Below are positions 33,252-42,955 of a DNA stretch of 64,000 nucleotides, one piece after another. The DNA is taken from contig NC_016609.1 of assembly GCF_000246855.1 (NCBI RefSeq), positions 4,650,001-4,714,000 of the forward strand. The letters run 5' to 3'. Below the pieces are notes generated by a model. That model saw only the letters and a program-made list of their open reading frames with translations. It was not told the DNA's origin and did not search any database. Every line of letters starts with the position of its first letter. The first letter of the stretch is position 1. The position numbers were made by a program, and so were the translations under genes. Origin of the DNA: Niastella koreensis GR20-10. Lineage in GTDB: Bacteria > Bacteroidota > Bacteroidia > Chitinophagales > Chitinophagaceae.

Positions 33252-35807
33252 TTAAAAAAAGAAACCGGCCCTTAATGTTACATACGATACTTCTTTTGAA
33301 GTAGCATAATAAGCAGTAAACGACATCATATTATAGGGGAGATAATAAAGACCTCCACCGTACCCGGTATGTATGGTATTGGAGTTCTCCCCTTTTATCC
33401 ATACCCGGCCATCATCAAAAAAGCCGATCAGCCCTATTTTTCCGCGGAATACGTACCCTCTTAAATTAGCAAGGTTGTACCGCAATTCCGTATTCTGGTA
33501 AACGCTGCTGCGGCCTGCAAAACGGGTGCGCCAGTACCCTCTTAAATTTTCAGAGTTACCCAGGGTATTGGCCTGGTAAAATTCGTAATCGCCAAGGTTG
33601 GTGGCAGCGCCGCTGCGATGGGCAAAAGTTAACCGGTTAAAGAACGTACAATACAAACTAACGGCGCCGGTTAATTTTAATAAACGTTTTTCTGTTTGTT
33701 GCAGGTTGTTATAGTATGAGAACCCGGTTTCAAGCCCAATACCTTTGGTTGGGAACTTTATTGAATTACGGGAGGAGTATTGCCAGGAACCATTCACACC
33801 GCCAAAATATTTGGTAGTAAACACGGCTGAATCCAGTTCAGGATCAGGACCCGACACAAACTTACCTTCCGTAGGCACCACCTGCATGGTCTCAAACTGC
33901 AAGCCAAAACGTAAACTACTATTGGCCCAATCCCTGCTTACACCCGGACTGCCATACCAGTTCCTTGCTTTGGTACGATAGAACGATTTTTCATCCATCA
34001 CCAGTTCGGTATTGTTTCCCAACCCATAATAATTAAGAATATACCTTGGCCCCCGGTAAGCCGCTGCCAGGTTTAGGTCCCACTTGCCAAAGGTTTGTTT
34101 AAACAGTCCTTTATAGGCAAAACCAAGCGCGCCGGTACCAAATGCATAATTCACAACAAAGCTTTGCTGCCAGCCAAATGGTGTCTTTCCCCATTGTTGT
34201 CTTTTATACAACAACCCCAGCCCTAAAATAACCTGGTCATCCGGGTTATAACCGGGAATTATCAATGGAACATACCAGTCATTTTTTACTGAATTACGTT
34301 TGTATTGAAAAAGACTGTCTGAACTGTGGTTGACCGCAAACCGGTGATTGGAAAAATAATTGTCTTTACTATCATATACACGCACCCTTCTTCCGCCACC
34401 GCTGCCTTCAGTTATAAAGCTGTCTACTCCTTTACCACCAATGGTGCGGATCAGGAATTTATTTTTTCCATCGCCGGTAAAAACAAACCGGTCATCCCCT
34501 TCCAACCCGTATACATTGATCTGTTTGGTAGCTGCATGATCAAACACCCTATAGTAAAACGTATCATTCTTTGTATTGATACCAGTCACCGCTACATGCC
34601 GGTAATCGATCTTTGAAAAAACAAACGTTTCATTTTTTTCGGAACCGGCAATAGTAACATGTTTACTCAGGTGCCGGTAGTATTTCATTCCATAACCAGG
34701 CAGGTTATCTCTACGCTGCTTTAATCTTGTTATCAAAAAATTTCCGGAGATGGCATTCACTTCAGCAGGCATGGTATTAACACCGGCGCGAATAGCCGAA
34801 TCGGGCAAACCTTGTTGAACCGTGCTGATCATTTGTTCCCAGTCTTCTTTTGTTAACTGGTTCAGGAACTGCCGGTCGAGGTTGCGGGCCGAAAGGTTTT
34901 GTCCAATGATATTCTTTACCCGGGAGTGCATGCCTTGTATGGCGGGTAAGACCCAGGGTCTGGAGATCATCCAAAGCGAAACGCCATCGGTTTTTGAAAA
35001 CGCCTGATCGCGGTCGCGGCCAAATGCTTCATACCGCGTACCGCTGCTGTCTTCATGGGCGCACCATACCCACTGGTCTTCATGGCGGTCCCAGTCGTTG
35101 ATGAGCATATCGAACAGGCGGATCTTTAGAAACGTTTTTTGATCAACCTGGTTCTTATTGCTCTTATATACTTTCTCAAATAATTTTTCGGAGTTATCGA
35201 TGTCATCGGCATTTTCACTTAATGCAGTATGGTCCCAGCCTTTGCCGGAAGGCCGTTCTTCGAGCAAACATAGTTTATTGGCAAAAATGGGATTGAACTC
35301 ACCCAACCGGTCCTGATCAGGTACATACAGAATAACGGGATTGGTATGCATGATGTGTAAATAGTCAGCCAGTTTGGCAATAGCCACCGGGCCATAAGGA
35401 TGCGCTGTACTGATCTGATCATTTACTATATCATTTATGAAAGTGCCTTTAAACTCGTCGGGGATCAGTACATCCAGGCTTTTATCGATGGTACGCAGCA
35501 CATACTCCTTTCCATCCCCCGCTATTAACCGAAGCGTTTTGGTTTGATGCCCCCCTCCTACTTTTTGTGGTGTCAATCCGCCTTTGGCAGTATCGAGATT
35601 TAATACCGGAAAGCGTACTTCTGTAGCCCACTCGCGCCGGTAATGCCTGCCCCACCAGAACATTTTACCGGGCGAAGCAACGTATTGTTTGCCAGCTGGT
35701 AAGGTTACCACTAATGAATCAGCAGCATTCTTTATGGGTGTGGTTTGAGCGATCGCCTGCGTAATAGCAAGGGTTTGGATACTAATTACGAGGGCCAGTT
35801 TGGTCAT
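33252..35807 (-). CDS. Kinase-like domain fused to Omp85-type outer-membrane barrel
   Basis: An 851-residue exported protein (signal to about 21). Residues about 90-275 resemble the catalytic core of atypical kinases of the HipA/CotH/FAM20C kind: INDWDRHEDQW (about 236-246) as catalytic loop and FGRDRDQAFSK (262-272) as the metal-binding segment, with LRLIAGDGKEYVLRTIDK as the preceding sheet. Residues about 385-510 hold beta repeats with GLEGDDRF and GGKGVDSF. The last 300 residues are a barrel with the Omp85 loop motif LRGYWRTRFAGRS (near 755) and terminal LRAGFFF. The kinase part would face the periplasm or the surface. Activity is not established. Confidence 0.75.
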   Translation of the reverse strand: MTKLALVISIQTLAITQAIAQTTPIKNAADSLVVTLPAGKQYVASPGKMFWWGRHYRREWATEVRFPVLNLDTAKGGLTPQKVGGGHQTKTLRLIAGDGKEYVLRTIDKSLDVLIPDEFKGTFINDIVNDQISTAHPYGPVAIAKLADYLHIMHTNPVILYVPDQDRLGEFNPIFANKLCLLEERPSGKGWDHTALSENADDIDNSEKLFEKVYKSNKNQVDQKTFLKIRLFDMLINDWDRHEDQWVWCAHEDSSGTRYEAFGRDRDQAFSKTDGVSLWMISRPWVLPAIQGMHSRVKNIIGQNLSARNLDRQFLNQLTKEDWEQMISTVQQGLPDSAIRAGVNTMPAEVNAISGNFLITRLKQRRDNLPGYGMKYYRHLSKHVTIAGSEKNETFVFSKIDYRHVAVTGINTKNDTFYYRVFDHAATKQINVYGLEGDDRFVFTGDGKNKFLIRTIGGKGVDSFITEGSGGGRRVRVYDSKDNYFSNHRFAVNHSSDSLFQYKRNSVKNDWYVPLIIPGYNPDDQVILGLGLLYKRQQWGKTPFGWQQSFVVNYAFGTGALGFAYKGLFKQTFGKWDLNLAAAYRGPRYILNYYGLGNNTELVMDEKSFYRTKARNWYGSPGVSRDWANSSLRFGLQFETMQVVPTEGKFVSGPDPELDSAVFTTKYFGGVNGSWQYSSRNSIKFPTKGIGLETGFSYYNNLQQTEKRLLKLTGAVSLYCTFFNRLTFAHRSGAATNLGDYEFYQANTLGNSENLRGYWRTRFAGRSSVYQNTELRYNLANLRGYVFRGKIGLIGFFDDGRVWIKGENSNTIHTGYGGGLYYLPYNMMSFTAYYATSKEVSYVTLRAGFFF

Positions 35808-35938
35808 TGCAGTTTCTTTTTGGGGAACCTTGCAAAAGTCATTCCCCTGTAGTTCTTACCTTATAAGCAGCTGTAAGAATAGTGTTTAACTTGTTTTACT
35901 TTTACCTATATTCGTTTGAACCTGAAGCAAGTTATATT

Positions 35939-36691
35939 ATGAAAACACCCGTATTACTGATCCTGGTATTATTTACCGTAACCGTCCACGCTCAAACCAA
36001 CATCAACAATTACAAATACGTGATTGTACCCGAAAAGTTCTCCTTTTCAAAGTCTGAGAATCAATATGGATTGAACAGTCTGGTAAGAGACCTGCTGGAA
36101 GAAAAAGGTTTTACCGCTTACATGAGCAATGGCCAGATCCCGGCCGAAGTAGCCTCCAATAAGTGTGGTTCCCTCGTAGCCGATGTGGCAGAGAAAAAAG
36201 GCATCTTTGTTACGAATCTTTCCATCCTGTTAAAGGATTGCCAGGGAAATATCGTTTTCAAAAGCAAAGAAGGCAAAAGCCGCGAAAAGGAATTTCAGAC
36301 CGCCTATGACGAGGCGTTGAGAGATGCTTACACATCGCTGAAAGCAACGCCATACACCTATGACGGCAGCACGTTTACCCAAACACAAACGCAAACAGCC
36401 ACTGCCGTTCCAGCCCCGGTAACACCTGCACCTGCTGCTGCGGTGCCTGCTGTAGCTGCTATCACCGATGCCACCGGCACTTTATATGCACAGGCAACGC
36501 CCAATGGATTTCAGTTGATAGATACCACGCCTAAGAAAGTATTGACCCTGCTCAAAACTTCGCAGCCCGATTATTACATTGCAGCAAACGGCCCGGTAGC
36601 CGGCGTTGTTTTCAAGAAGAACGAAGAGTGGTTGTACGAGTATTACAAAGACGATAAACTGGTAAGCCAGAAATTGCAGATCAAGTTCTAA
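35939..36691 (+). CDS. Secreted protein of unknown function
   Basis: A 250-residue protein from the Met at 35939, which starts a clean signal peptide (MKTPVLLILVLFTVTVHAQ); the frame is open to 35882 but the extra 19 residues are hydrophobic aromatic and implausible. A globular N-terminal domain (NYKYVIVPEKFSFSKSENQ, then EVASNKCGSLVADVAEKK) is joined by a Thr/Gln and Ala/Pro-rich linker to a beta-rich C-terminal domain. The family is conserved in Bacteroidota as far as I recall, but its role is unknown. A bidirectional terminator follows. Confidence 0.78.
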   Translation: MKTPVLLILVLFTVTVHAQTNINNYKYVIVPEKFSFSKSENQYGLNSLVRDLLEEKGFTAYMSNGQIPAEVASNKCGSLVADVAEKKGIFVTNLSILLKDCQGNIVFKSKEGKSREKEFQTAYDEALRDAYTSLKATPYTYDGSTFTQTQTQTATAVPAPVTPAPAAAVPAVAAITDATGTLYAQATPNGFQLIDTTPKKVLTLLKTSQPDYYIAANGPVAGVVFKKNEEWLYEYYKDDKLVSQKLQIKF

Positions 36692-36708
36692 TAGCACTTT
36701 ATTAAAAT

Positions 36709-36744
36709 AAAAATCCCCCCGGTAAAGCACCAGGGGGATTTTTT
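36709..36744. terminator. Bidirectional terminator between convergent units
   Basis: AAATCCCCC (36711-36719) pairs with GGGGGATTT (36733-36741), with A-rich and T-rich flanks on both sides. It ends the secreted protein gene on plus and probably the nine-gene operon on minus. Confidence 0.8.
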
Positions 36745-36844
36745 AATTTACCAGTCGGCGCCGGAGGTTGGGTTCCCGGTGGGCACTTCCCGATGACCCA
36801 GTCGAAAACCGCCCCCGGCATTGACAGGCAGGCAATCGTTTTAT

Positions 36845-38095
36845 TTATTGATTGGTAACTACTTCCAATCCTTTATCTAACATTACGTCAATATTACTTT
36901 TGATAGCAGTGGTATCATAGGCTATTGGAACGTCGGGCATGATGCCTTTATTTTCATAACAGATCATGTTAACATCCCTTAACTCCACCCCTGCGCAGTA
37001 TACCTGTACAAAGTTTGCAGCCGTAAACCGGCCACCCAGGTATTTCTGGTCGGTTGATGGTATCTGCCCGGTGCCGCCCCAGGTTTGTTCGCCTACCAGT
37101 TTTGCCTTGGGGAAAATGGCTTTTATGGCCATAGAGGTCATCTCCGACATACTCACTGAGTTGCCATCTACCAATACAACAATTGGTTTTTTCGTAAAGT
37201 CTACACTACCTGGCTGGGGGTGAATATACCCTTTTATCCAGGGGCCATAATCCAGGCGGTTATCTCCATTGCGGGTACGGGTATTATTAACCTGCACAGG
37301 CGAGGTAACAAGGCGGCCCAACAGGAAATCCATATCAGGAACGCTGCCTCCCGTATTGGCACGCAAATCAATGATCAACCCATCAATGGAAGGATCTTTT
37401 GTGTAGCGGAAGAAATCATCCAGCACCGGTTTTACAGGCCTTGACGTGGAATTGGCTCCGGAATAGAGATCCCCCAGTTCAAAATTAGAAAACTCCAGGT
37501 ACAGGATGTTCTTATTGTTACGGGGAATAACACCCAGGTTAATAGCGAAAGAACCGCCATCGGTCCCGAATTCGGCTTTATTGAGATAGTATTTAGGTAT
37601 AACTACATCAAATGTATTCCTGGGTATGGCAATTCTATCTCCTCTAAACTGATGCCGTACGCTTGCAGGCATAAAAGTTTGTTGATTTTCAAGCGCATAC
37701 CCACCCACTACAAAGTTAGTCATTCCATTAAAGGTCAGGCTCAAATGCGAATCTGAAAGGTCCTTGGTCATGTCAACCAGGTATTGGGCTGCCTTCTGGG
37801 CATTTCCGGCACTGCTTTTATCATTGTCAAGATATTCAAACCGGGGCTTATAGGTTTTATACATATCATCCCAGTTCACTTTTTCTATATCCCAGAAAAG
37901 ATAGTTGGAATTCATTCCATTCCAGAAAGCTTCAAAGATCTCTGTATAGGACCTTCCATAATAAGAGGTTATCCGCTCCTTTTCAACATTCTTTCTGCAG
38001 CTGCCCAACACAAAAGCCAGCAACAATACAATCAATCCGCCCCGGAAAGCCGGGTGATTTATTTTATATATACAATTATTAAAACGCGTAATCAT
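36845..38095 (-). CDS. S41 peptidase lipoprotein, catalytic residues intact
   Basis: A 416-residue lipoprotein (lipobox VLGSC) of the S41 family. The tricorn/IRBP-like arrangement is visible: His117 in LSDSHLSL, structural IIDLRANTGG, nucleophile Ser315 in DGNSVSMSEM and TWGGTGQ. The Lys of bacterial CtpA is absent, as expected for a Ser-His type. Such proteases cleave peptides in the periplasm or on the surface. It is the last gene of the SusC/SusD-lipoprotein operon, 36 bases after a paralogue that has lost these residues. Confidence 0.88.
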   Translation of the reverse strand: MITRFNNCIYKINHPAFRGGLIVLLLAFVLGSCRKNVEKERITSYYGRSYTEIFEAFWNGMNSNYLFWDIEKVNWDDMYKTYKPRFEYLDNDKSSAGNAQKAAQYLVDMTKDLSDSHLSLTFNGMTNFVVGGYALENQQTFMPASVRHQFRGDRIAIPRNTFDVVIPKYYLNKAEFGTDGGSFAINLGVIPRNNKNILYLEFSNFELGDLYSGANSTSRPVKPVLDDFFRYTKDPSIDGLIIDLRANTGGSVPDMDFLLGRLVTSPVQVNNTRTRNGDNRLDYGPWIKGYIHPQPGSVDFTKKPIVVLVDGNSVSMSEMTSMAIKAIFPKAKLVGEQTWGGTGQIPSTDQKYLGGRFTAANFVQVYCAGVELRDVNMICYENKGIMPDVPIAYDTTAIKSNIDVMLDKGLEVVTNQ

Positions 38096-38131
38096 AATTA
38101 AAACATTAAAACGGAAAAATGAATGACTCCC

Positions 38132-39367
38132 CTATTGATTCAGATACTGGATCGCTTTCTCCAGTTGGATATCGACGCCCGTTTGCTTCATGGTTGCTAT
38201 GGAAGCATCGTTGTACTTTACTTCCACATCAGGAGCAATGCCGTTGAAATTGAATTCATGGTTCTTGTCCATCAGGGCGGTATTTGAAATATTGACCATG
38301 GCAAAGGACCCCATATAGAAAGCACCACCATTGGTGCTGATATCGTTGCCGACAACTGTTCCTGCAGTGCCATAGGTGCGTTCACCAATCACCTTTACGT
38401 TAGCATTGGGAAGGGCCTTAAATGCCTGTATTACCATTTCGCAAACCGCTGCGGAGTAAATATCAGCCAGGATCACTATAGGCTTTTTAAACTCTGTAGC
38501 GCCGGCTTGTGGTGTAATATTCAAAGGCAATGCAGGTGTATAATCTAACCGGCCACTTCCCGATTTATGCCTGGCATAGCCGTACAAAACCGTTTTATCA
38601 GTGAATTGCCCGGTAAAAAAATCAATATCCTCCAGGTTGCCTCCGCGATTATTGCGCAAGTCAATGATAAGCCCGTCAACGGCTGATTTATGTACTTTAT
38701 CAAAAAAGTTTTTGATCACCGGCCGGGTGGGACGCGCAGTATAATTAGCATCGTACGATTCTTTCATCAAAAAATCGTTGATACTTATGTACGCCAGGTT
38801 CTTAGCGCCTTTCGAAATATTTCCGGTTATAACCTGGATCACCTGTGCAGTTGTATAATTTTTATATACCCCATAATCAAAATCGTTCAGGTAATTGTTC
38901 TGGATGATGTGATCAAACAGGGTATCGGGCAGGTTAGCATGGACGCGGTTTGCCCTTAACAATTTTGGCATATAGGTGTAATACGATCTGTACAGGCTGT
39001 CTTCAAACCGGTAATCGCCACCCGACGCCAATGTGAGGTAATATTGCCCGTCATGAAGGCCTTTGGTCATATCTGCCATATACTGAAAACACCGGTTTAT
39101 GGTTGTATCAGAGTATTTTACATGGTTCAGCGAATCGAATTTCGGCTTATAAGCCCGGTACATACTGTCCCAGTTTACGGTTTCTTTATCCCAGAACTGA
39201 TATTGGGTATTCATTCCCGTCCAGAATGCCTTAAACAATTCCGAAAAATCGTTCACTTCATAATTGGTGAGCAGCTCCCGTTTCTGGATCTCGCGTTTAC
39301 AGGAATACGATCCTGCAAGCATCCCCACCACAACGGCGTATGTTGTTAATGATCTAGTTACTGACAT
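38132..39367 (-). CDS. S41 peptidase paralogue, probably inactive
   Basis: A 411-residue lipoprotein (lipobox AGSYSC) aligned end to end with its downstream neighbour (both have MTK-x-L, IIDLR-N-GG, LDY). The catalytic His is Gln108 (LHDGQYYL) and the nucleophile Ser is Ala307 (DIYSAAVCEM). Core structural segments are kept, so it looks like a folded pseudoprotease that may bind peptides or regulate the active partner. It follows the barrel protein gene by only 3 bases. Confidence 0.85.
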   Translation of the reverse strand: MSVTRSLTTYAVVVGMLAGSYSCKREIQKRELLTNYEVNDFSELFKAFWTGMNTQYQFWDKETVNWDSMYRAYKPKFDSLNHVKYSDTTINRCFQYMADMTKGLHDGQYYLTLASGGDYRFEDSLYRSYYTYMPKLLRANRVHANLPDTLFDHIIQNNYLNDFDYGVYKNYTTAQVIQVITGNISKGAKNLAYISINDFLMKESYDANYTARPTRPVIKNFFDKVHKSAVDGLIIDLRNNRGGNLEDIDFFTGQFTDKTVLYGYARHKSGSGRLDYTPALPLNITPQAGATEFKKPIVILADIYSAAVCEMVIQAFKALPNANVKVIGERTYGTAGTVVGNDISTNGGAFYMGSFAMVNISNTALMDKNHEFNFNGIAPDVEVKYNDASIATMKQTGVDIQLEKAIQYLNQ

Positions 39368-39370
39368 GCA

Positions 39371-40102
39371 TTAAGCTTTACGTTTGTTATGTTTTAATAC
39401 CGGCAATTGACACTGAACGCTTAGCAAAATGCTGTAGGTATCGTTGTACCGGGGAGTCTGTTCTTCTGAATATGCCTTTTGCATATCGGAAAAAGAAGGT
39501 GTGTACCTGCCTTCTATAGAGAAAACATATTTTTGATTGGGCATGTACTGCAGGCCTGCACCGGCAATGCCACCATATTGAAAACGCCTGTCTTTGGCTG
39601 CGTTGAACGTATAGGCTTCATCATATGACACGGAATTGTTCACGTCCATTGGCGACAGGGTACGTCCTTTTACGTGGCCACTCATCCAGTAACTGGCATA
39701 GCCGCCCAGGTTAAGTATACCATAAAGGCATTGCTCCTTCCTGAGTTTTCCACCAAACCTGAATTGCGCCATCACCGGCAGTTCCAGGTAGCTGTTCGTA
39801 TTCTGCTCATACAGGTCGGAATAAAATCCGCTGCGCTGGATGCGGAAATTTTTCTGAACAAAAGATGGCACCGCCTGAATGCCCCCAAACCAGGAAAGCT
39901 TTGGGAACTGGTAACGAACAGACACACCTGCTGAATAACCGTAAGAAGGCTGGTACTCAAAAAAAGGCATGTCAGATGTATTGGTGGTCAGATAATTCCT
40001 GTTAGCGCCTGTTTCAATGCCCACATGCCATTGCGCATTCACATTGGTCCCACACAACAATGCCACTGAAATGCCCAGCATGGCAAATATCTTTTTATGC
40101 AT
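39371..40102 (-). CDS. Outer-membrane beta-barrel protein (porin-like)
   Basis: A 243-residue protein from the Met at 40102 (signal MHKKIFAMLGISVALLCG); the longer frame to 40204 is not convincing. Alternating aromatic strands typical of the small 8-stranded opacity/PorT-like barrels: GYSAGVSVRYQFP, LELPVMAQFRF, FQYGGIAGAGLQYM, YSILLSVQCQL. It sits between the RCC1 lipoprotein gene (17 bases) and the S41 genes. Its role is unknown; such barrels often assemble or anchor surface complexes. Confidence 0.8.
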   Translation of the reverse strand: MHKKIFAMLGISVALLCGTNVNAQWHVGIETGANRNYLTTNTSDMPFFEYQPSYGYSAGVSVRYQFPKLSWFGGIQAVPSFVQKNFRIQRSGFYSDLYEQNTNSYLELPVMAQFRFGGKLRKEQCLYGILNLGGYASYWMSGHVKGRTLSPMDVNNSVSYDEAYTFNAAKDRRFQYGGIAGAGLQYMPNQKYVFSIEGRYTPSFSDMQKAYSEEQTPRYNDTYSILLSVQCQLPVLKHNKRKA

Positions 40103-40119
40103 ATAGATTTTTTGAAAAA

Positions 40120-41562
40120 TTATTTTATTTGAATAGGAGATGCCATATAAGTAGTATCGAGCGCAGTGCCCAGCGTGCCGGAAGTATTTCTTCCCCAGGC
40201 CCATAGGGTGCCGTCGCCTTTTAACGCATAAGCCGTGCCACCGCTGCCGGTAACCGTTGCGGCTGTAAAACCGTTTAATTTTACCGGAATGGAATCTGCG
40301 ATCGTAGCAGTTGTTCCCTTACCAATGAGGCCATAAAAATTATCGCCCACATTCCATACAGTACCATTCGATTCTTTAAAACTGGCAGCGCCACTATGAG
40401 GTATAACAGCATCAATTGTTTTGGAATCGAAAAAAGTGACCCGGGAAAAAGTATCGCGATTATTAAGATCAGCTATACCCAATTGCCCACGAACATTAGC
40501 GCCCGATCCCCAAATTTTTCCATTGTTGTCGATCAAAAAAGTACTGGCGCCACCGGCAAATATTTTTGCAATACCAACACCTGGCGTAGGCAGTAACACC
40601 GGCGTTTTGCGCTTTGTTCTGTCACCCAGCCCCAACTCACCATTGTAATTATCGCCCCAGCCCCATACTTCACCGTTTGTTTTTTGTACCACAATGCTGG
40701 TACCATTGCCACTCAGTTGTTTTACATTGCTGATGGGCACCTTAACAAACGTAGCCCGCAGGTCATTATCGCCCTGCGCCAACTGGTAGTTATAATTTCT
40801 GCCTGAACCCCAAACAGTGCCATCTGGTTTCAAAACAAAAACCTCATAGCTTGTGATGGCTACCTGCACCGCATCATCCATGAAAGGGGAGCGAATAAAA
40901 GTTACAGTAGCATTTTTATTTCCCACGCCCAGCTGGCCATACCCGTTTCCTGAACCCCAGGCTGTGCCGTCTTTCAGTTTAATTACAGTGGCAGCGTCGC
41001 CGGTATAGATCTTTGCCACATCGTAGATGGGTACCTGCGTTAATTTGTTACGGCTGCTGTAATCGCCCAAACCCAGCTCGCCATTATCATTGCTGCCACA
41101 AGCCCATAAAGTGCCATCATTCTTCAGTGCCAGAATATGACTGAAACCGCCTGCAATGGCTGTTACTACAGGCGACTGAACGGGGTTCACCGAAATGCGT
41201 ACAGTATAAGTGGCGGTTTTGCCATTAGCCTTTATGGTATACTTCACCGGGTTGGTAAAATTCTGTTTACCGGTTGGTTCAATACTATCTGTATAAGCAA
41301 TGATAGTGGGTTCCAGGGCGGTAATATCTGTACCATAATCAACCATCAACCGGATAGCCGTATCGCCCAGGATCATCCCCCGGTAGGGTCTGTTCAGATT
41401 AGGATTGCTGGCTGTTTTCTCCAGCCAAAAATCATAAACCACTTCGCTGGTAGTAACAACAGGCGTATACTCAGGGTCTTTGTTACATCCTGCCATCGCC
41501 CCTGTAAAAAACAGACCGGCAGCAAGAGAAAGCAACTGTAAACTATTTGCTATTCTTAACAT
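40120..41562 (-). CDS. RCC1-repeat surface lipoprotein
   Basis: A 480-residue lipoprotein (lipobox MAGC). After an Ig-like or DUF5018-like domain (to about residue 130) it carries about seven RCC1 repeats of around 50 residues, with the signature ALKNDGTLWACGSNDNGELG and close variants (VVQKTNGEVWGWGDNYNGEL, GTAYALKGDGTLWAWGRN). These form a seven-bladed propeller, usually for protein binding. It follows the LRR-like gene by 6 bases in the operon. It likely binds a partner protein or polymer on the cell surface. Confidence 0.88.
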   Translation of the reverse strand: MLRIANSLQLLSLAAGLFFTGAMAGCNKDPEYTPVVTTSEVVYDFWLEKTASNPNLNRPYRGMILGDTAIRLMVDYGTDITALEPTIIAYTDSIEPTGKQNFTNPVKYTIKANGKTATYTVRISVNPVQSPVVTAIAGGFSHILALKNDGTLWACGSNDNGELGLGDYSSRNKLTQVPIYDVAKIYTGDAATVIKLKDGTAWGSGNGYGQLGVGNKNATVTFIRSPFMDDAVQVAITSYEVFVLKPDGTVWGSGRNYNYQLAQGDNDLRATFVKVPISNVKQLSGNGTSIVVQKTNGEVWGWGDNYNGELGLGDRTKRKTPVLLPTPGVGIAKIFAGGASTFLIDNNGKIWGSGANVRGQLGIADLNNRDTFSRVTFFDSKTIDAVIPHSGAASFKESNGTVWNVGDNFYGLIGKGTTATIADSIPVKLNGFTAATVTGSGGTAYALKGDGTLWAWGRNTSGTLGTALDTTYMASPIQIK

Positions 41563-41568
41563 ATTTTT

Positions 41569-42930
41569 CTAGTTACACTTGAAATTTTTGGGATCGTAAT
41601 CGTTACACAATATGGTAGTCTGATCGCCTGCGTATACAATTATTTGCGCCGGAGTTGCAAACCCATTTGTATTTCTTGCCATTACCAGTGAATAATTATC
41701 CTTTACCGCATCGTTCATTTTTACACTGGCCAATGTTATACCGCTGGCATCCAGGAACTGGGGAGCACGCAAGCCCGCATAGATATTCGAGGTAGCTCCA
41801 TTCACGCCGATTCTGCTCGCTAATGCTTCACCCGTATACTCAGCTGTTTTTACCGGTGAGAACCGCCCGTCCTGAACGATCATATATCCGTCGTCATACG
41901 ACAGGTTTGAATTATTATACTGGTTTTCAGGAATGAAATAATAATCCCAGTTTGTTTGCGCCCGCAGGTCCAGTGTTTTCAGTTGAGTAGCACCATCCAG
42001 CCAGAGAACGTGTAAGCTCGGATTTCCCAAAGTACTTACACTCCTGATCGGGGTCCACATCAAAATGCAGGAGATCAGTTTGGCATTATGACTCAGATCA
42101 ATCGTATCAACTCCGCTTCCTTCAAAGGAAAGATGTTGCAGGCTATCGCTTTTTGAAAGGTCCACGCTTTTTAATGAACCACTATATGTTACGGTCAATT
42201 GATTCAACTTCCGGTTCTTGGTTACATCCAGTGAAGTCAGGGCACCACATGCTTCCAGGTACATCCTGCGCAATTCGGTATTGCTGGTCACATTCACTGT
42301 TTTCAGGGATTGCAACGCATAGGTCATCAGGTGCCGGAGATTGGCATCGTTATCTGTTTTCAACGTGCTCATGCGTTTGAGAGAAATTAAATTAACATAG
42401 TTCAGTGCAGGCAGGTTCGACAAATTCAGGGTAGTAGCGGGCATATCAGTTACCCTGATGAACCGCATGCTGGTACAGCCGCTTACTGATAAATACTGCA
42501 TGTCTGTATTAGTTACCAGCATAACGGTATCCAACGCCATAGTAGCCGACAGGTCCAATGAATCTACCAGGCTGTTCCTTACATACAGCTTTTTCATTTT
42601 TGTGAAATACTGGATGCCTTTCAACGACTGTACAAACGGCCGGGGGCAGGTAATGGTGTCGATTTTAAGAGTACCGGCAAAATCCTTCACCTCGGGATTG
42701 GTGATATCAATCAACTTCCCGGTTTTATCGAATGCATCAGGGCAAATGTTTGTTTTCAGGTATACCCTGAACATACTGTCGGGGATCAACTTCAGCACAT
42801 CTGTTTCCACAGGGGTTCCATCATCAGGCTTTGCATCACCCACTTTTTTAGAGCAGGATTGTATGAATAAACCTGCAATCAGTAGTATTACTACCAGGAA
42901 TTGAGACAGGCTCCAAATTTTTTGTTTCAT
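41569..42930 (-). CDS. Leucine-rich-repeat-like surface lipoprotein
   Basis: A 453-residue lipoprotein from the Met at 42930 (lipobox FIQSC). Residues about 110-330 are irregular leucine-rich repeats with units such as SLDVTKNRKLNQLTV, SVDLSKSDSLQHLSF and TIDLSHNAKLISCIL, like bacterial LRR surface proteins. The C-terminus is a small beta domain ending with a Cys-containing tail. It lies 25 bases after susD. It probably mediates binding to a host or polymer partner. Confidence 0.85.
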   Translation of the reverse strand: MKQKIWSLSQFLVVILLIAGLFIQSCSKKVGDAKPDDGTPVETDVLKLIPDSMFRVYLKTNICPDAFDKTGKLIDITNPEVKDFAGTLKIDTITCPRPFVQSLKGIQYFTKMKKLYVRNSLVDSLDLSATMALDTVMLVTNTDMQYLSVSGCTSMRFIRVTDMPATTLNLSNLPALNYVNLISLKRMSTLKTDNDANLRHLMTYALQSLKTVNVTSNTELRRMYLEACGALTSLDVTKNRKLNQLTVTYSGSLKSVDLSKSDSLQHLSFEGSGVDTIDLSHNAKLISCILMWTPIRSVSTLGNPSLHVLWLDGATQLKTLDLRAQTNWDYYFIPENQYNNSNLSYDDGYMIVQDGRFSPVKTAEYTGEALASRIGVNGATSNIYAGLRAPQFLDASGITLASVKMNDAVKDNYSLVMARNTNGFATPAQIIVYAGDQTTILCNDYDPKNFKCN

Positions 42931-42955
42931 AATAGTATGTAGTTTTTTATGAGAG

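Noticed and set aside
36745..36844. Short open minus-strand peptide (ending PTGNPTSGADW) after the S41 stop
   Set aside because: Too short and without a start; it could be a relic of a lost C-terminus but cannot be assigned.
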